Below, piece by piece: positions 25,434 through 33,120 of a stretch of 64,000 bases of DNA. The notes beneath the pieces were generated by a model that saw only the letters and a program-made list of their open reading frames with translations, did no database searches and had not been told where the DNA came from. Position numbers and translations under genes: made by a program. This DNA is from Sphingobacteriales bacterium 44-15 (lineage in GTDB: Bacteria > Bacteroidota > Bacteroidia > Chitinophagales > Chitinophagaceae), in NCBI GenBank assembly GCA_001899685.1, contig MKWG01000043.1, positions 124,001 through 188,000 on the forward strand, in the 5' to 3' direction. Position 1 is the first letter of the stretch. Every line of letters starts with the position of its first letter.

Positions 25434-26122
25434 TTGGTTGTTTTTTAATTAAAAAATAAATTAATTAATAATTATTCAACAAATGTATTAGATTATTGAA
25501 TATAATTTCACATATAAATCAAATATTATTTTTTATAATTTATTATATCCTAAGTAATATTGTTAGTAAAATCATATAAACAAGATATAAACACAAAAAT
25601 TATGATCATTTATACCAAAATTGTTAAATAATGCACTCATTATTTATTTTAAATTGAATATATGCTAAATAATACAAACATATTTATATTTATAATATTA
25701 TTAATAATACATTATAAATAAAATTATATTTATACCTTCTTCAAAGTATAATAATTATGCTATTATATCCCGCCAATGACGTATTATCTAAATAGTAGGT
25801 ACGAAATTGATTGCTCGTGATAATAACATTGCTGAAGTATCCGCTAACAGGATTGAAACCCTGATAGCAGCCGCCCCAGACAATCTTTGGCATCAGCCTT
25901 ATAAAAAAAGCCGGCTTTCGCCGGCTCCCACACTATAAAAACCAGGGATATACCTGAACCTATACGTAATCAAATAATGTCTTTATGTTATCGTGAAACG
26001 TGAGAGGATAAAGTGAATAGGCAAGCGTGAAATGTGAGTAATGAACACCAAATGCCATACATAAAAAGACAAAGTTGCTGGTTATCTCATTTTTCACATT
26101 TCGCTTCTCACGCTCCTCCTTC
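25434..26122. other. A/T-rich desert upstream of amt, then terminator and word repeats
   Basis: No gene lies in these 689 bases. Positions 25440-25770 are overwhelmingly A and T with many TAATAAT and ATATTTATA words. After 25770 the base composition becomes normal. A minus-strand terminator lies at 25902-25926 and GTGAAACGTGAGAGG-type words lie at 25991-26038. Confidence 0.7.
25902..25926 (-). terminator. Intrinsic terminator on the minus strand
   Basis: On the minus strand AGCCGGC, a four-base GAAA loop and GCCGGCT are followed by seven T. It lies about 200 bases beyond the stop of the gene at 26123 and probably ends that transcript. Confidence 0.8.
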
Positions 26123-26138
26123 TCACTTCTCTCTTCTC
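25991..26138. repeat. Spread-out GTGAAATGTGAG word hairpin
   Basis: Plus-strand words TCGTGAAACGTGAGAGG (25991-26007) and GCGTGAAATGTGAG (26015-26038) face TTTTTCACATTTCGC and CTTCTCACGTTTGAC (26091-26144). Pairing is imperfect with bulges. The right part overlaps the last codons of the gene that ends at 26123, encoding VSNVRREK. Confidence 0.6.
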
Positions 26139-26578
26139 ACGTTTGACACAGCATCAGCTTTCAGTTCAGTAATTTCTGCCTTAAGCTTTTCAATTTCCGC
26201 ATGCAACTCATGGATAGAGGCCACCAATACAGGTATCAGCCCTGCATCGTTAACGGTAAGCATACTGCGCTTACGATAAAGGTTTTTTCCCACCCTGTCG
26301 GCAACAGTAGTCTGTGACACCAGCGCGGGGAACACTTCTCTCATATTTTCAAGCGCAAAACCGTACGGCTGCCGCACTATGGAACCTTCATGCCTACCTT
26401 TATTTGCCGCGTAATCAAAAGTTTTTGGCTCTAGTTGTGCAACTTTCAGCAACGCATGGTCAATATCGCGATATGTGACCTTTGTTTCCTCCGGAACATG
26501 TTGTGCAAAAGAAAATCCACATATAACAAATGAAAGGACAATAAACTGAATACGTTTGCCTGTATATTTAGCACTCAT
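26123..26578 (-). CDS. Secreted protein ending in a peptidase S74-like (tail-fibre chaperone) module
   Basis: With ATG 26578 the protein has about 151 residues and a good signal peptide (RIQFIVLSFVICGFSFAQ). An upstream in-frame ATG at 26626 would disrupt it. The mature part starts DIDHALLKVAQLEPKTFDYA. It then has PYGFALENMREVFPALV and MLTVNDAGLIPVLVASIHELHAEIEKLKAEI, a strong match in pattern to the C-terminal intramolecular chaperone domain (S74) with its trailing coiled coil. In full-length proteins this domain follows an adhesin or tail fibre and cleaves itself off. Here there is no fibre region. The function is therefore unknown. The C-terminus is encoded by intergenic word-repeat DNA. 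Confidence 0.65.
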   Translation of the reverse strand: MSAKYTGKRIQFIVLSFVICGFSFAQHVPEETKVTYRDIDHALLKVAQLEPKTFDYAANKGRHEGSIVRQPYGFALENMREVFPALVSQTTVADRVGKNLYRKRSMLTVNDAGLIPVLVASIHELHAEIEKLKAEITELKADAVSNVRREK

Positions 26579-26657
26579 TGTTGTTAATTTAATAATGTAA
26601 ATAGCATGCTGCAAAATTCGCAGCATGTGAATCCTTTGTGAGAAAGCAAAGAAAAGG

Positions 26658-26975
26658 TCAGTTTATTTCAGGAGGAGGTGTAGGCACTTCAGGTAATGCA
26701 TCTGAATAAAAAGTAAACTGCCTGTGCATTTTTGTTATGATCGCTGCTGCAGACATTGAAGCAATGATACCGGCACGATGATATAAGGGTACAAATTCGT
26801 ATTGACATTCTTTTTCCCCGTTATTTTTCTTTTCAGGGAATTCGGGCAGGTCGTCCTCTGCGGATGCAGCTACCGCAGCTATTTGCTTACAATCAAGCAG
26901 GCAAACAGAAATATCCTTCAGCGGGAAAAGCAAAAGCAGGAAAACAGTTGCAATATGGTATAATACGGGATGCAT
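26658..26975 (-). CDS. Small hypothetical membrane or exported protein
   Basis: An open frame reaches up to 27086, but the most credible start is ATG 26975, giving about 105 residues. It has a hydrophobic N-terminus (LYHIATVFLLLLFPL), then a cysteine-containing stretch (SVCLLDCKQIAAVAAS), an acidic DDLPEFPEKKNNGEKE segment and a proline-rich end (ALPEVPTPPPEIN). I do not recognise the family. It lies about 80 bases upstream of the S74-like gene on the same strand, so the two may share a transcript. Confidence 0.45.
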   Translation of the reverse strand: MHPVLYHIATVFLLLLFPLKDISVCLLDCKQIAAVAASAEDDLPEFPEKKNNGEKECQYEFVPLYHRAGIIASMSAAAIITKMHRQFTFYSDALPEVPTPPPEIN

Positions 26976-27142
26976 TGAATGCTTTAAAAATAGTTCAATG
27001 CCGGCAGACAATGTTACTGTGCAGTTTTTTTTACATTTATTTATACAAAAAGCGAGGGCAATGAAGCAGTACACGGAATACTTCACTGCTGATACTCACT
27101 TTGTCTTCTACCAGTGCTGTCAGGTTGCTACTTGGCCGGAGG

Positions 27143-27646
27143 CTACAGGTCGGGAAGCGTAGTTACACCCAATGCAGCGCTTACACTGTTCACTTTTTCA
27201 AAAAACTCTTTGCTGGGTGCGGCGGTTGGTACAGGAGGAAGCTGCATACCTAATGCAGGACGGCTGCATTGAATAAACATATTTTCAAAACCGCCTGGCG
27301 TAATAATAAGCAGTAATGTTACCGTGTCGCTGATCAATGTAAAATGATGCGGTATCAATCGCGGCAGATGCACATAATCCCCCGCTTTTGCGCGTATGCT
27401 CTGCTCGCCGGCCTCGTATATGATCTCGCCATCTAAAATAAAATAGCTTTCTTCTTCCCTGCTGTGCACATGCCGTGGAGGTTCAAATCCTTTCCGCAAT
27501 GTAACTTTCGTTAAGGAAAATGCACCGCGCGTTTCTTCAGCGGTAGCAAGCATTGTAAATAAATTAGGACCGTACCAGCGTGAACGCTCAAGCATTTGGT
27601 CATCCGTTACGTGTTTTGCTGAAACAGCAGATAATTGATTGTTCAT
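27143..27646 (-). CDS. Cupin-domain protein
   Basis: Taking ATG 27646, the protein has 167 residues and one cupin barrel. The two conserved motifs are visible: RHVHSREEESYFILDGEI, with its two His and Glu metal ligands, and the second motif GDYVHLPRLIPHHFTLI. In single-domain members the barrel binds a metal and acts as an isomerase, dioxygenase or ligand sensor, so the reaction is not defined. It follows the LuxR-type regulator gene by 72 bases on the same strand, and the two could be one unit. An extra N-terminal stretch encoded up to 27700 is not cupin-like. Confidence 0.85.
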   Translation of the reverse strand: MNNQLSAVSAKHVTDDQMLERSRWYGPNLFTMLATAEETRGAFSLTKVTLRKGFEPPRHVHSREEESYFILDGEIIYEAGEQSIRAKAGDYVHLPRLIPHHFTLISDTVTLLLIITPGGFENMFIQCSRPALGMQLPPVPTAAPSKEFFEKVNSVSAALGVTTLPDL

Positions 27647-27718
27647 AACAGTAAAATGAATTTGTTTGTACAAAAGTAGAAACGGTATTATCCTCTGCAT
27701 TCAGCCAAATGGTGGATT

Positions 27719-28486
27719 TTAGCTGATCAGCCCAAATTCTTTTGCTTTCAGTATAGCCTGTGTCCGGTTGGCCGCATCAAGTTTCTGGTAAATATTTAAT
27801 GTGTGTGTTTTTACCGTGCTTGCAGAAATAAAAAGAGCCTCAGCGATATTTTTATTGGCATACCCTCTTGATAAAAGATCAAGCACTTCAAGCTCGCGGG
27901 CAGAAAGCGGGTTTAAGGAATACCCGCCGGGAAGCGGTTTCCGAATATGTGCTTTTGCAGATTTTGCATTTTCCAAAGCCCTGCCTATAAATACTGCCAT
28001 CATTTTAAGCACTTCAAGGCTTTGAACGGTGTATGCATTTCTAACCGGCGTTCTTACAGATAATATACCAATGATCTCTTTGTTGGAAAGGATGGGCACA
28101 TACATGAGAGAGGCTGGCTCAAGTCCCTGTAAAGCCCTGATTGATCCGGGCAGATAATGCCGGTGCTCTTTTTCAAAATCATTGATCAGTATCTCTTTTT
28201 TATTGGCAAAAACCCAACCTGAAAAACGTTCATCGCTATGCGCATAAATAGAAAAAGGGGGCACCAGCCGGTCATTCTCTCTTGCACCCGTGTAATCAAA
28301 AAAGCCGGACGCCGGATTATATACCCCTATTGCAAAAGAATAAGCATCCATCAATTGATTCACATAGTGATACACTGTCTCAACGATCTGCGCTGTTGTA
28401 TGTTCCGATAAAATGGAAGCGCCTATCTGGTTCAGTATGCGAAGGTTCTTTAATAATTCACTGGTATTAATTGGGGCAGGTTCCAT
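27719..28486 (-). CDS. LuxR-family transcription regulator with GAF sensor domain
   Basis: The 255-residue protein has a GAF domain in residues about 20-170 (YHYVNQLMDAYSFAIGVYNP, LQGLEPASLMYVPILSNKEI) and a C-terminal LuxR-type helix-turn-helix from about 195 (SARELEVLDLLSRGYANKNI followed by ALFISASTVKTHTLNIYQKL). It should bind a small molecule or respond to a signal through GAF and then bind DNA. The ligand is unknown. The downstream cupin gene is the most likely co-regulated partner. Its start lies in a region of hairpins at 28546-28657. Confidence 0.92.
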   Translation of the reverse strand: MEPAPINTSELLKNLRILNQIGASILSEHTTAQIVETVYHYVNQLMDAYSFAIGVYNPASGFFDYTGARENDRLVPPFSIYAHSDERFSGWVFANKKEILINDFEKEHRHYLPGSIRALQGLEPASLMYVPILSNKEIIGILSVRTPVRNAYTVQSLEVLKMMAVFIGRALENAKSAKAHIRKPLPGGYSLNPLSARELEVLDLLSRGYANKNIAEALFISASTVKTHTLNIYQKLDAANRTQAILKAKEFGLIS

Positions 28487-28545
28487 TGCTTATGTCCCTG
28501 CAATTTAAAAAAAACGCAATAAAATTTAAAAGGGCAATTCTAAAA

Positions 28546-28657
28546 GGGCGTATTTCAATTTTTCGCTCCTGCACAACTTTCCGGTCGGCGAGACACCGAC
28601 CGGTAGCGGTTCTACGGGCGGATGTTGCCACCCACCTGCGAAAAATTGAAATGCGCC
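28546..28657. repeat. Long inverted repeat with inner GC-rich hairpin
   Basis: The left arm at 28546-28566 (ending TATTTCAATTTTTCGC) pairs at nearly all of about 20 positions with the right arm at 28638-28657 (starting GCGAAAAATTGAAATGCGCC). Inside, CCGGTCGG (28581-28588) and CCGACCGG (28596-28603) form a perfect eight-bp stem with a seven-base loop. The structure lies between the hibernation-factor gene and the LuxR gene. Confidence 0.75.
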
Positions 28658-28678
28658 TATTCCAAAAAGGTGCATTAG

Positions 28679-29029
28679 TTACTTCAATGCTTTTTCAGCA
28701 GAAACTTCTCTGTTGGGCGTTTTCTTTTTCCTGGCGATCTGCAACTGCGTTTTGCGGATACGAAGCCTTCTTTTAGCACCTTCGGCAGCTTTAAGTATAG
28801 CATCTTCAAAAATAGCTGAAGAAGCTTTGATATACTCATCTTTGCCCGGTACTCTTATATTGAGCGTACAGTTAACGACTTCCTTAGCGCCTTTCGTTTC
28901 ATTTATCAACGTCACTTCTATCTCCTGGATATCTTTATAATACCTGCCGAGGTTACTTAATTTAAGCGTAGCAAATTCTTTTAAAGACGGGCTAAGCTTA
29001 TGCCCTGCAGATTCAATACGAAATTTCAT
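28679..29029 (-). CDS. hpf: Ribosome hibernation-promoting factor (HPF/RaiA family, short form)
   Basis: Starting at ATG 29029 the protein has about 116 residues and the beta-alpha-beta fold of HPF: MKFRIESAGHKLSPSLKEFA, followed by IQEIEVTLINETKGAKEV and NCTLNIRVPGKDEYIKASS. The end is basic (RRLRIRKTQLQIARKKK), as expected for binding the 30S decoding centre. It inactivates or dimerises ribosomes in stationary phase. The N-terminal MPENLKLKF read from an earlier ATG is not part of the family. The gene is monocistronic, followed by the inverted repeat at 28546-28657. Confidence 0.9.
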   Translation of the reverse strand: MKFRIESAGHKLSPSLKEFATLKLSNLGRYYKDIQEIEVTLINETKGAKEVVNCTLNIRVPGKDEYIKASSAIFEDAILKAAEGAKRRLRIRKTQLQIARKKKTPNREVSAEKALK

Positions 29030-29210
29030 AAATTTTAATTTTAAGTTCTCCGGCAAAATACACTGCCAAAATAATTGAAATGCTGATTAAGCGGAGTACC
29101 GGAAATGATTTTGCTCAGTATTGTGCAATTACAAAAAGGCTGTTCATCAAAGAAAAATCCGCTTTTTCGAAATGAAGCACAGTGTAATGATGAGATCATT
29201 TTAAATATTT

Positions 29211-29220
29211 TGTAACCTTT
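29211..29220 (+). promoter_or_regulatory. Possible ECF-type -35 element
   Basis: TGTAACCTTT resembles ECF-sigma -35 elements (GTAAC core). It lies about 50 bases before the DoxX-like gene that precedes the sigma factor. No convincing -10 was found, so autoregulation is only a suggestion. Confidence 0.25.
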
Positions 29221-29269
29221 CCGCTTTTTGTTTACTCCAATGAAGCAGTAACACATTAAAAATAAAAAA

Positions 29270-29653
29270 ATGGAAAGTAACAATTCACAACAGACGCTGA
29301 CACAGGCGTTCAGGCTGTTAAAGTTCACATTCGTCATTGTCCCTATCGTTGCCGGTGCAGATAAATTTACAAACCTGCTTACGCATTGGGAGCAATACCT
29401 GAATCCCTCAATAGCAGGCGTGCTTCCTTTTTCCGCCTCGGCTTTCATGATGATCGTAGGCGTTATTGAAATAATTGCAGGCATTATTGTATTGAAAAAA
29501 GCCGAAATTGGAGGATATATTGTTGCAGCGTGGCTTACGGTCATTGCCCTGACCCTGCTGCTCGGCTTCAGGTATGTGGATGTAGCTGTGCGGGACCTTG
29601 TAATGGCGATTTCGGCTTTTGCTATGGCAAGAATATCTAAAATCATTGCATAA
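29270..29653 (+). CDS. DoxX-like four-helix membrane protein
   Basis: The 127-residue protein has four membrane helices, near residues 18-38, 50-74, 80-98 and 103-122. KFTFVIVPIVAGADKFTNLL and ASAFMMIVGVIEIIAGIIVL resemble the DoxX/DoxD group of small membrane proteins, whose role is not well defined. It ends three bases before the ECF sigma gene start, so the two are almost certainly co-transcribed. A role as membrane signal partner of the sigma factor is possible but only inferred; it has none of the zinc-binding motifs of classical anti-sigma factors. Confidence 0.8.
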   Translation: MESNNSQQTLTQAFRLLKFTFVIVPIVAGADKFTNLLTHWEQYLNPSIAGVLPFSASAFMMIVGVIEIIAGIIVLKKAEIGGYIVAAWLTVIALTLLLGFRYVDVAVRDLVMAISAFAMARISKIIA

Positions 29654-29656
29654 ACC

Positions 29657-30304
29657 ATGGTTCAGTTTGAAAAGTATACCGAATCAGAGATCATACAACG
29701 CATTGCAGGCGGGGAAAAATCGCTTTATGAAATTATTGTCAGGCGGTTTAATGCTTACCTGTACAAAGTGGGAAGGTCGTATAATTATAGCCATGAAGAC
29801 ACGCAGGATTTAATGCAGGAAACCTTCATTGATGCCTATAAAAATTTATCTGCATTTGAAGGGCGTTCCGGCTTTGGCACCTGGATCATCCGCATCATGC
29901 TGAACAACTGTTACAGGAAAAAACAGAAAGCAGGCTTTAAAAACGAGATAATGCAGGATGTAAGCGAAAATTCAAAACCAATGTTTACCCGGTCGAATAA
30001 TGATACGGACAAAATGGTTCAAAGCCGGGAGCTGGGACATATTATCGAAAATACTCTGGCCAAAATTCCTCTCGGCTACCGGATGGCATTTTCATTGCGG
30101 GAGATTAATGGGCTTAGCGTATCGGAAACAGCAAGCCTGCTTCATATCAGCGAAGTCAATGTAAAAGTGCGGGTGAACAGGGCAAAGACAATGCTAAGAA
30201 CCGAGATAGAAAAAACATATTCTCCGGGCGAGCTGTTTGAGTTTAATTTAATCTATTGTGATGCGATGGTACAAAATGTGATGAAAAAAATAAATGAGCT
30301 GTAA
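29657..30304 (+). CDS. ECF-subfamily RNA polymerase sigma factor
   Basis: The 215-residue protein has sigma region 2 (EDTQDLMQETFIDAYKNLSAF and GRSGFGTWIIRIMLNNC) and region 4 (PLGYRMAFSLREINGLSVSETAS, then ISEVNVKVRVNRAKTMLR). It would direct RNA polymerase to a small set of extracytoplasmic-stress or transport promoters. A SusC with an STN domain is in this window, but the sigma gene is not next to it and no FecR-type anti-sigma gene is seen, so a link is not supported. It follows the DoxX-like gene by three bases. Downstream are GCCACGAATGCAC inverted repeats that probably end the transcript. Confidence 0.93.
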   Translation: MVQFEKYTESEIIQRIAGGEKSLYEIIVRRFNAYLYKVGRSYNYSHEDTQDLMQETFIDAYKNLSAFEGRSGFGTWIIRIMLNNCYRKKQKAGFKNEIMQDVSENSKPMFTRSNNDTDKMVQSRELGHIIENTLAKIPLGYRMAFSLREINGLSVSETASLLHISEVNVKVRVNRAKTMLRTEIEKTYSPGELFEFNLIYCDAMVQNVMKKINEL

Positions 30305-30310
30305 GTACAA

Positions 30311-30486
30311 TAGCCACGAATGCACTAATGTATTTTATATATTTATTACTGCATTCTGTACAACAAAAGGAGATATAGCCACAAATGCACGAATGGATGG
30401 TCAATTGAAAAAAACCTCATTCGTGCATTCGTGGCTTTGTTGTATTCATAAATCAGTCCGCTTGCAGACCTATGGAATTCGTGGCT
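30311..30486. repeat. GCCACGAATGCAC inverted and direct repeats
   Basis: TAGCCACGAATGCACTAATG (30311-30330) and TAGCCACAAATGCACGAATG (30376-30395) are direct repeats. CATTCGTGCATTCGTGGCT (30418-30436) is the reverse complement of the second with one mismatch, and GAATTCGTGGCT (30475-30486) is a partial fourth copy. Together they can form a strong hairpin behind the sigma-factor gene. Confidence 0.8.
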
Positions 30487-30569
30487 TACTTTGCTCTGCA
30501 CAGCAAATTGTTGTATCCAAAAATCATTCGAGGCAAAGGAAGAACATATATGGCCGTAAAAAATCCCGG

Positions 30570-30944
30570 CTATGTTGTCTTCGCAACATACTGCACACAA
30601 TGGCCTTCCGCGCGTACCGGGCCTTTAAAAAGCAGGCACCTTCCGCATTCCGTATCATTGGCAGGAGGTATATACAGCCCGCAATTGCCGCAGGAATTCC
30701 CCGGCACCGTAGATTGGTCTACATAACCCAGGTTCTTTCGTTTATCAAGCTCCTCAGCGCTTACACCGCTGAAATCACTGCAGGGATCTGCCGGCTTATC
30801 AGCAGCTTCTTTCTTAGCAGCCGGCTCTGCAGGTTTCTCATTGCCTCCGCAACTGTTGAACAGAAACAATGTTCCCAAAAGCGCTGCGCCGGATCCCGCA
30901 CACTGGTGAATAAATTTTCTTCTTGAATATTCCTTTTGTTCCAT
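30570..30944 (-). CDS. Tat-exported HiPIP-like iron-sulfur protein
   Basis: The 124-residue protein has a twin-arginine leader (SRRKFIHQCAGSGAALLGTL), an Ala/Lys/Pro linker and a C-terminal cluster domain. Cysteines lie in CGNC, TECGRC and GHC, with CLLFKGPVRAEGHCVQYVAK very close to the end of a high-potential iron-sulfur protein. HiPIPs carry one 4Fe-4S cluster and shuttle electrons in the periplasm. The gene starts 12 bases after the stop of the haem-less dehydrogenase-type gene (30957), so the two are likely one unit, with the HiPIP as its electron acceptor. That pairing is an inference. A fifth cysteine (in TEC) is unusual for a classical HiPIP. Confidence 0.82.
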   Translation of the reverse strand: MEQKEYSRRKFIHQCAGSGAALLGTLFLFNSCGGNEKPAEPAAKKEAADKPADPCSDFSGVSAEELDKRKNLGYVDQSTVPGNSCGNCGLYIPPANDTECGRCLLFKGPVRAEGHCVQYVAKTT

Positions 30945-30956
30945 TGCTTTCCTGTT

Positions 30957-33119
30957 TTATTTTCCCGTCAGTCCGGAATATAATGTTTTAATATCTTCCA
31001 AAGCTTTTGCAGCATCACTGCCGGCAGCGCCTGTAATAGCTTTTAATTTTCCCTTTATCTCATCATTCACACCTTCAATATGCTGCAGCCCTGCAACAAG
31101 CCCTTTTACTATGGCAGCCTGTGCACCCGGCATTTTGGTTACAGCAGCCTGTGCTGCACGCTGCAACAGATTCATGACCTGCGTTTTTTGATTGCGTGCG
31201 CCGATCGTTTCAGCAAGCTCTTCATAAAAATCAGTTTTCCAGTCCTCAGCCTTATCAGCAAAGCCGTTCTTTGTCAATGCATCCAGCAACTCCACCGAAG
31301 AACCCGCTTCCGAGCTCAGCACCGCAGCCCTGAACCATTTGCTCTGGCCATGCCGGAGGATCGTTTTTGCAAGCCAGGGAATGATGGCTTTATCTTTATA
31401 TTCCCCGAGACTAAGGGTCGCCTGGTACGCCACTCTTATTGCACTGTCCTCCGTAAGCTGTTCCAGCGAGGCAAGGCAGGCAGGGAATTTTTCTGCCAGT
31501 ATTGCGGCATTTTCCCTGATGCCTGCAGCAGGATCTTTGAGCGCTTCCTTCACTATACCGGCATCCAGCGCGTCCATACCTTCCAGCACATACAATGCGT
31601 GCAGCCGCGTACGCGGGTCGCTGCTTTCGGCAAATAATTTCTTTACCTGGGGGATCACTGTTTTATCCTGCCGTTCGAGCAGCAGCCGTTGTGCAGTGAT
31701 GCGCCACCATTGGTTTTTGTGAGATAAGGCAGCTACAAGCTGTTCACCTGTCGCATTCTTCAGATCAGGTTTCACCCATTTGGTTCCATTACTGCTTTGA
31801 GGCACGATCCTGTAAATGCGCCCCATAGTATTGCCTGCATTAAAATCCATATCGGTTTCAAGATCATCGGGAATAGAAACCGGTGTTTCAATATGCTGGC
31901 GGTACATATCTATCACGTAAAGATTACCATCGGGGCCTACTGAAAAATTCGCTGGGCGGAACCATGTATCGGTAGTAACAAGAAACTCTTTGCTCTTTTC
32001 CTGCTCAGCGCGTTGCGCAATATAGTAAGGCGTGCTGTCGGTTGCAACAAGAATATCCCTGTGCACAAGATTCCCGGAAACATCGCCGGTAAAGATATTC
32101 CCGTAATATTCCTCAGGAAAAGCATCTCCGCCATAAAAAGTGCCTCCGGAGGCAGCGGTAAAATGATCTCTTGCATACTCTACCCTGTCGAGATGGTTTT
32201 CCTGGTAGTCTTTATTACGCCTGTCTGTACGCACCTGCCGCCAGTAAGGGGTTTCAGATATCTGGTACATCAAAGGGTCGTGATCGGAAATATTAAAGAC
32301 GGCGGCCCTGAGATCGGAAGGCAAGTAGGGATTCCTGTCTAAATATCTTCGCGCCGCTACCACTTCCCGGATATGAAGAGAATTAGCAGTGAAAAAACGA
32401 TGCCCCCAATCGTCAATGGCAAGCCCAAACTGGCCAGGACCAGTGGTAAGCTCAAACTGGTTGCGGTCGAGCCTGAAACGGAAATCAGAGCCCTGCATTT
32501 TTAACCTGGGAGCGCCCGGCATACGGTTAAAGGTCACTTCGCCTGCCTGCCCGGTATTGTTGGCATATATCCAGTTATCCACGCCAAAAGTAAGATTGGT
32601 GATCTGCGCTTCTTCATTGCCCGTGAAAAACCCGGAGAAAATAATTTCCTTCTGATCAGCCCTGCCATCACCATCCGTGTCCTTATAGTACATAATATTA
32701 GGAGCGGCGGCTATCAGCAGCCCGCCCTTCCATGGCAGGATACTTGACGCTTCCCTGAGACTGTCTGCAAACACGATAGCCGTATCTGCACGACCGTCAT
32801 TGTTAAGGTCTTTCAGCATCACTATCTTCCCCTTTCCTTTTACGGAATCGGGCTTATAGGCGTCGAGCATTCCTACAACATAGGCATTGCCTTCCTCATC
32901 AAACTGCATAGTTACGGGATCTACTACCAGCGGTTCGGCAGCAAATATCTCTGCCTTGAAATTTTCAGCGAACTGAAAAGTCTTCATGGATTCTTCAGGA
33001 GACAGAGGCCCCGGATATTTTGATTTTTGTCCACAGGATGAAATAAGAACAATCAGTGCTGTGGCAGTTGTTGCATATAAGCATTTCTTTAATACGCCTC
33101 TGAAAGAATTGATCATCAT
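30957..33119 (-). CDS. Membrane-bound dehydrogenase-type beta-propeller protein without C-terminal haem domain
   Basis: With ATG 33119 the protein has 720 residues and a lipoprotein-like start (ATTATALIVLISSC). It follows the layout of the Pirellula/Verrucomicrobium-type dehydrogenase N-terminal family: a six-bladed propeller with FKAEIFAAEPLVVDPVTMQF, ILPWKGGLLIAAAPNIMYYK and VGPDGNLYVIDMYRQHIETP, then HEAT repeats (RLHALYVLEGMDALDAGIVK). It ends in a plain helical stretch with no CxxCH. Members are thought to oxidise sugars or alcohols in the periplasm, though few have been characterised. It begins one base after the amidohydrolase stop and is followed by the HiPIP-like gene, which may replace the missing cytochrome. 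Confidence 0.85.
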   Translation of the reverse strand: MMINSFRGVLKKCLYATTATALIVLISSCGQKSKYPGPLSPEESMKTFQFAENFKAEIFAAEPLVVDPVTMQFDEEGNAYVVGMLDAYKPDSVKGKGKIVMLKDLNNDGRADTAIVFADSLREASSILPWKGGLLIAAAPNIMYYKDTDGDGRADQKEIIFSGFFTGNEEAQITNLTFGVDNWIYANNTGQAGEVTFNRMPGAPRLKMQGSDFRFRLDRNQFELTTGPGQFGLAIDDWGHRFFTANSLHIREVVAARRYLDRNPYLPSDLRAAVFNISDHDPLMYQISETPYWRQVRTDRRNKDYQENHLDRVEYARDHFTAASGGTFYGGDAFPEEYYGNIFTGDVSGNLVHRDILVATDSTPYYIAQRAEQEKSKEFLVTTDTWFRPANFSVGPDGNLYVIDMYRQHIETPVSIPDDLETDMDFNAGNTMGRIYRIVPQSSNGTKWVKPDLKNATGEQLVAALSHKNQWWRITAQRLLLERQDKTVIPQVKKLFAESSDPRTRLHALYVLEGMDALDAGIVKEALKDPAAGIRENAAILAEKFPACLASLEQLTEDSAIRVAYQATLSLGEYKDKAIIPWLAKTILRHGQSKWFRAAVLSSEAGSSVELLDALTKNGFADKAEDWKTDFYEELAETIGARNQKTQVMNLLQRAAQAAVTKMPGAQAAIVKGLVAGLQHIEGVNDEIKGKLKAITGAAGSDAAKALEDIKTLYSGLTGK

Positions 33120-33120
33120 A

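Noticed and set aside
25830-25880. CRISPR-like GATTGAAAC word
   Set aside because: The word CAGGATTGAAACCCTG occurs once only, with no spaced repeats and no cas gene.
29041-29658. 205-residue minus-strand open frame
   Set aside because: It is the shadow of the DoxX-like gene; the plus-strand frame has clear membrane helices and the sigma-factor linkage.
29657-30304. ECF sigma factor as regulator of the STN-type SusC
   Set aside because: There is no FecR-type partner and the distance is over 19 kb with many genes between.
30294-30926. 210-residue plus-strand open frame
   Set aside because: It runs through the GCCACGAATGCAC repeats and opposite the HiPIP-like gene, and its sequence is not protein-like.
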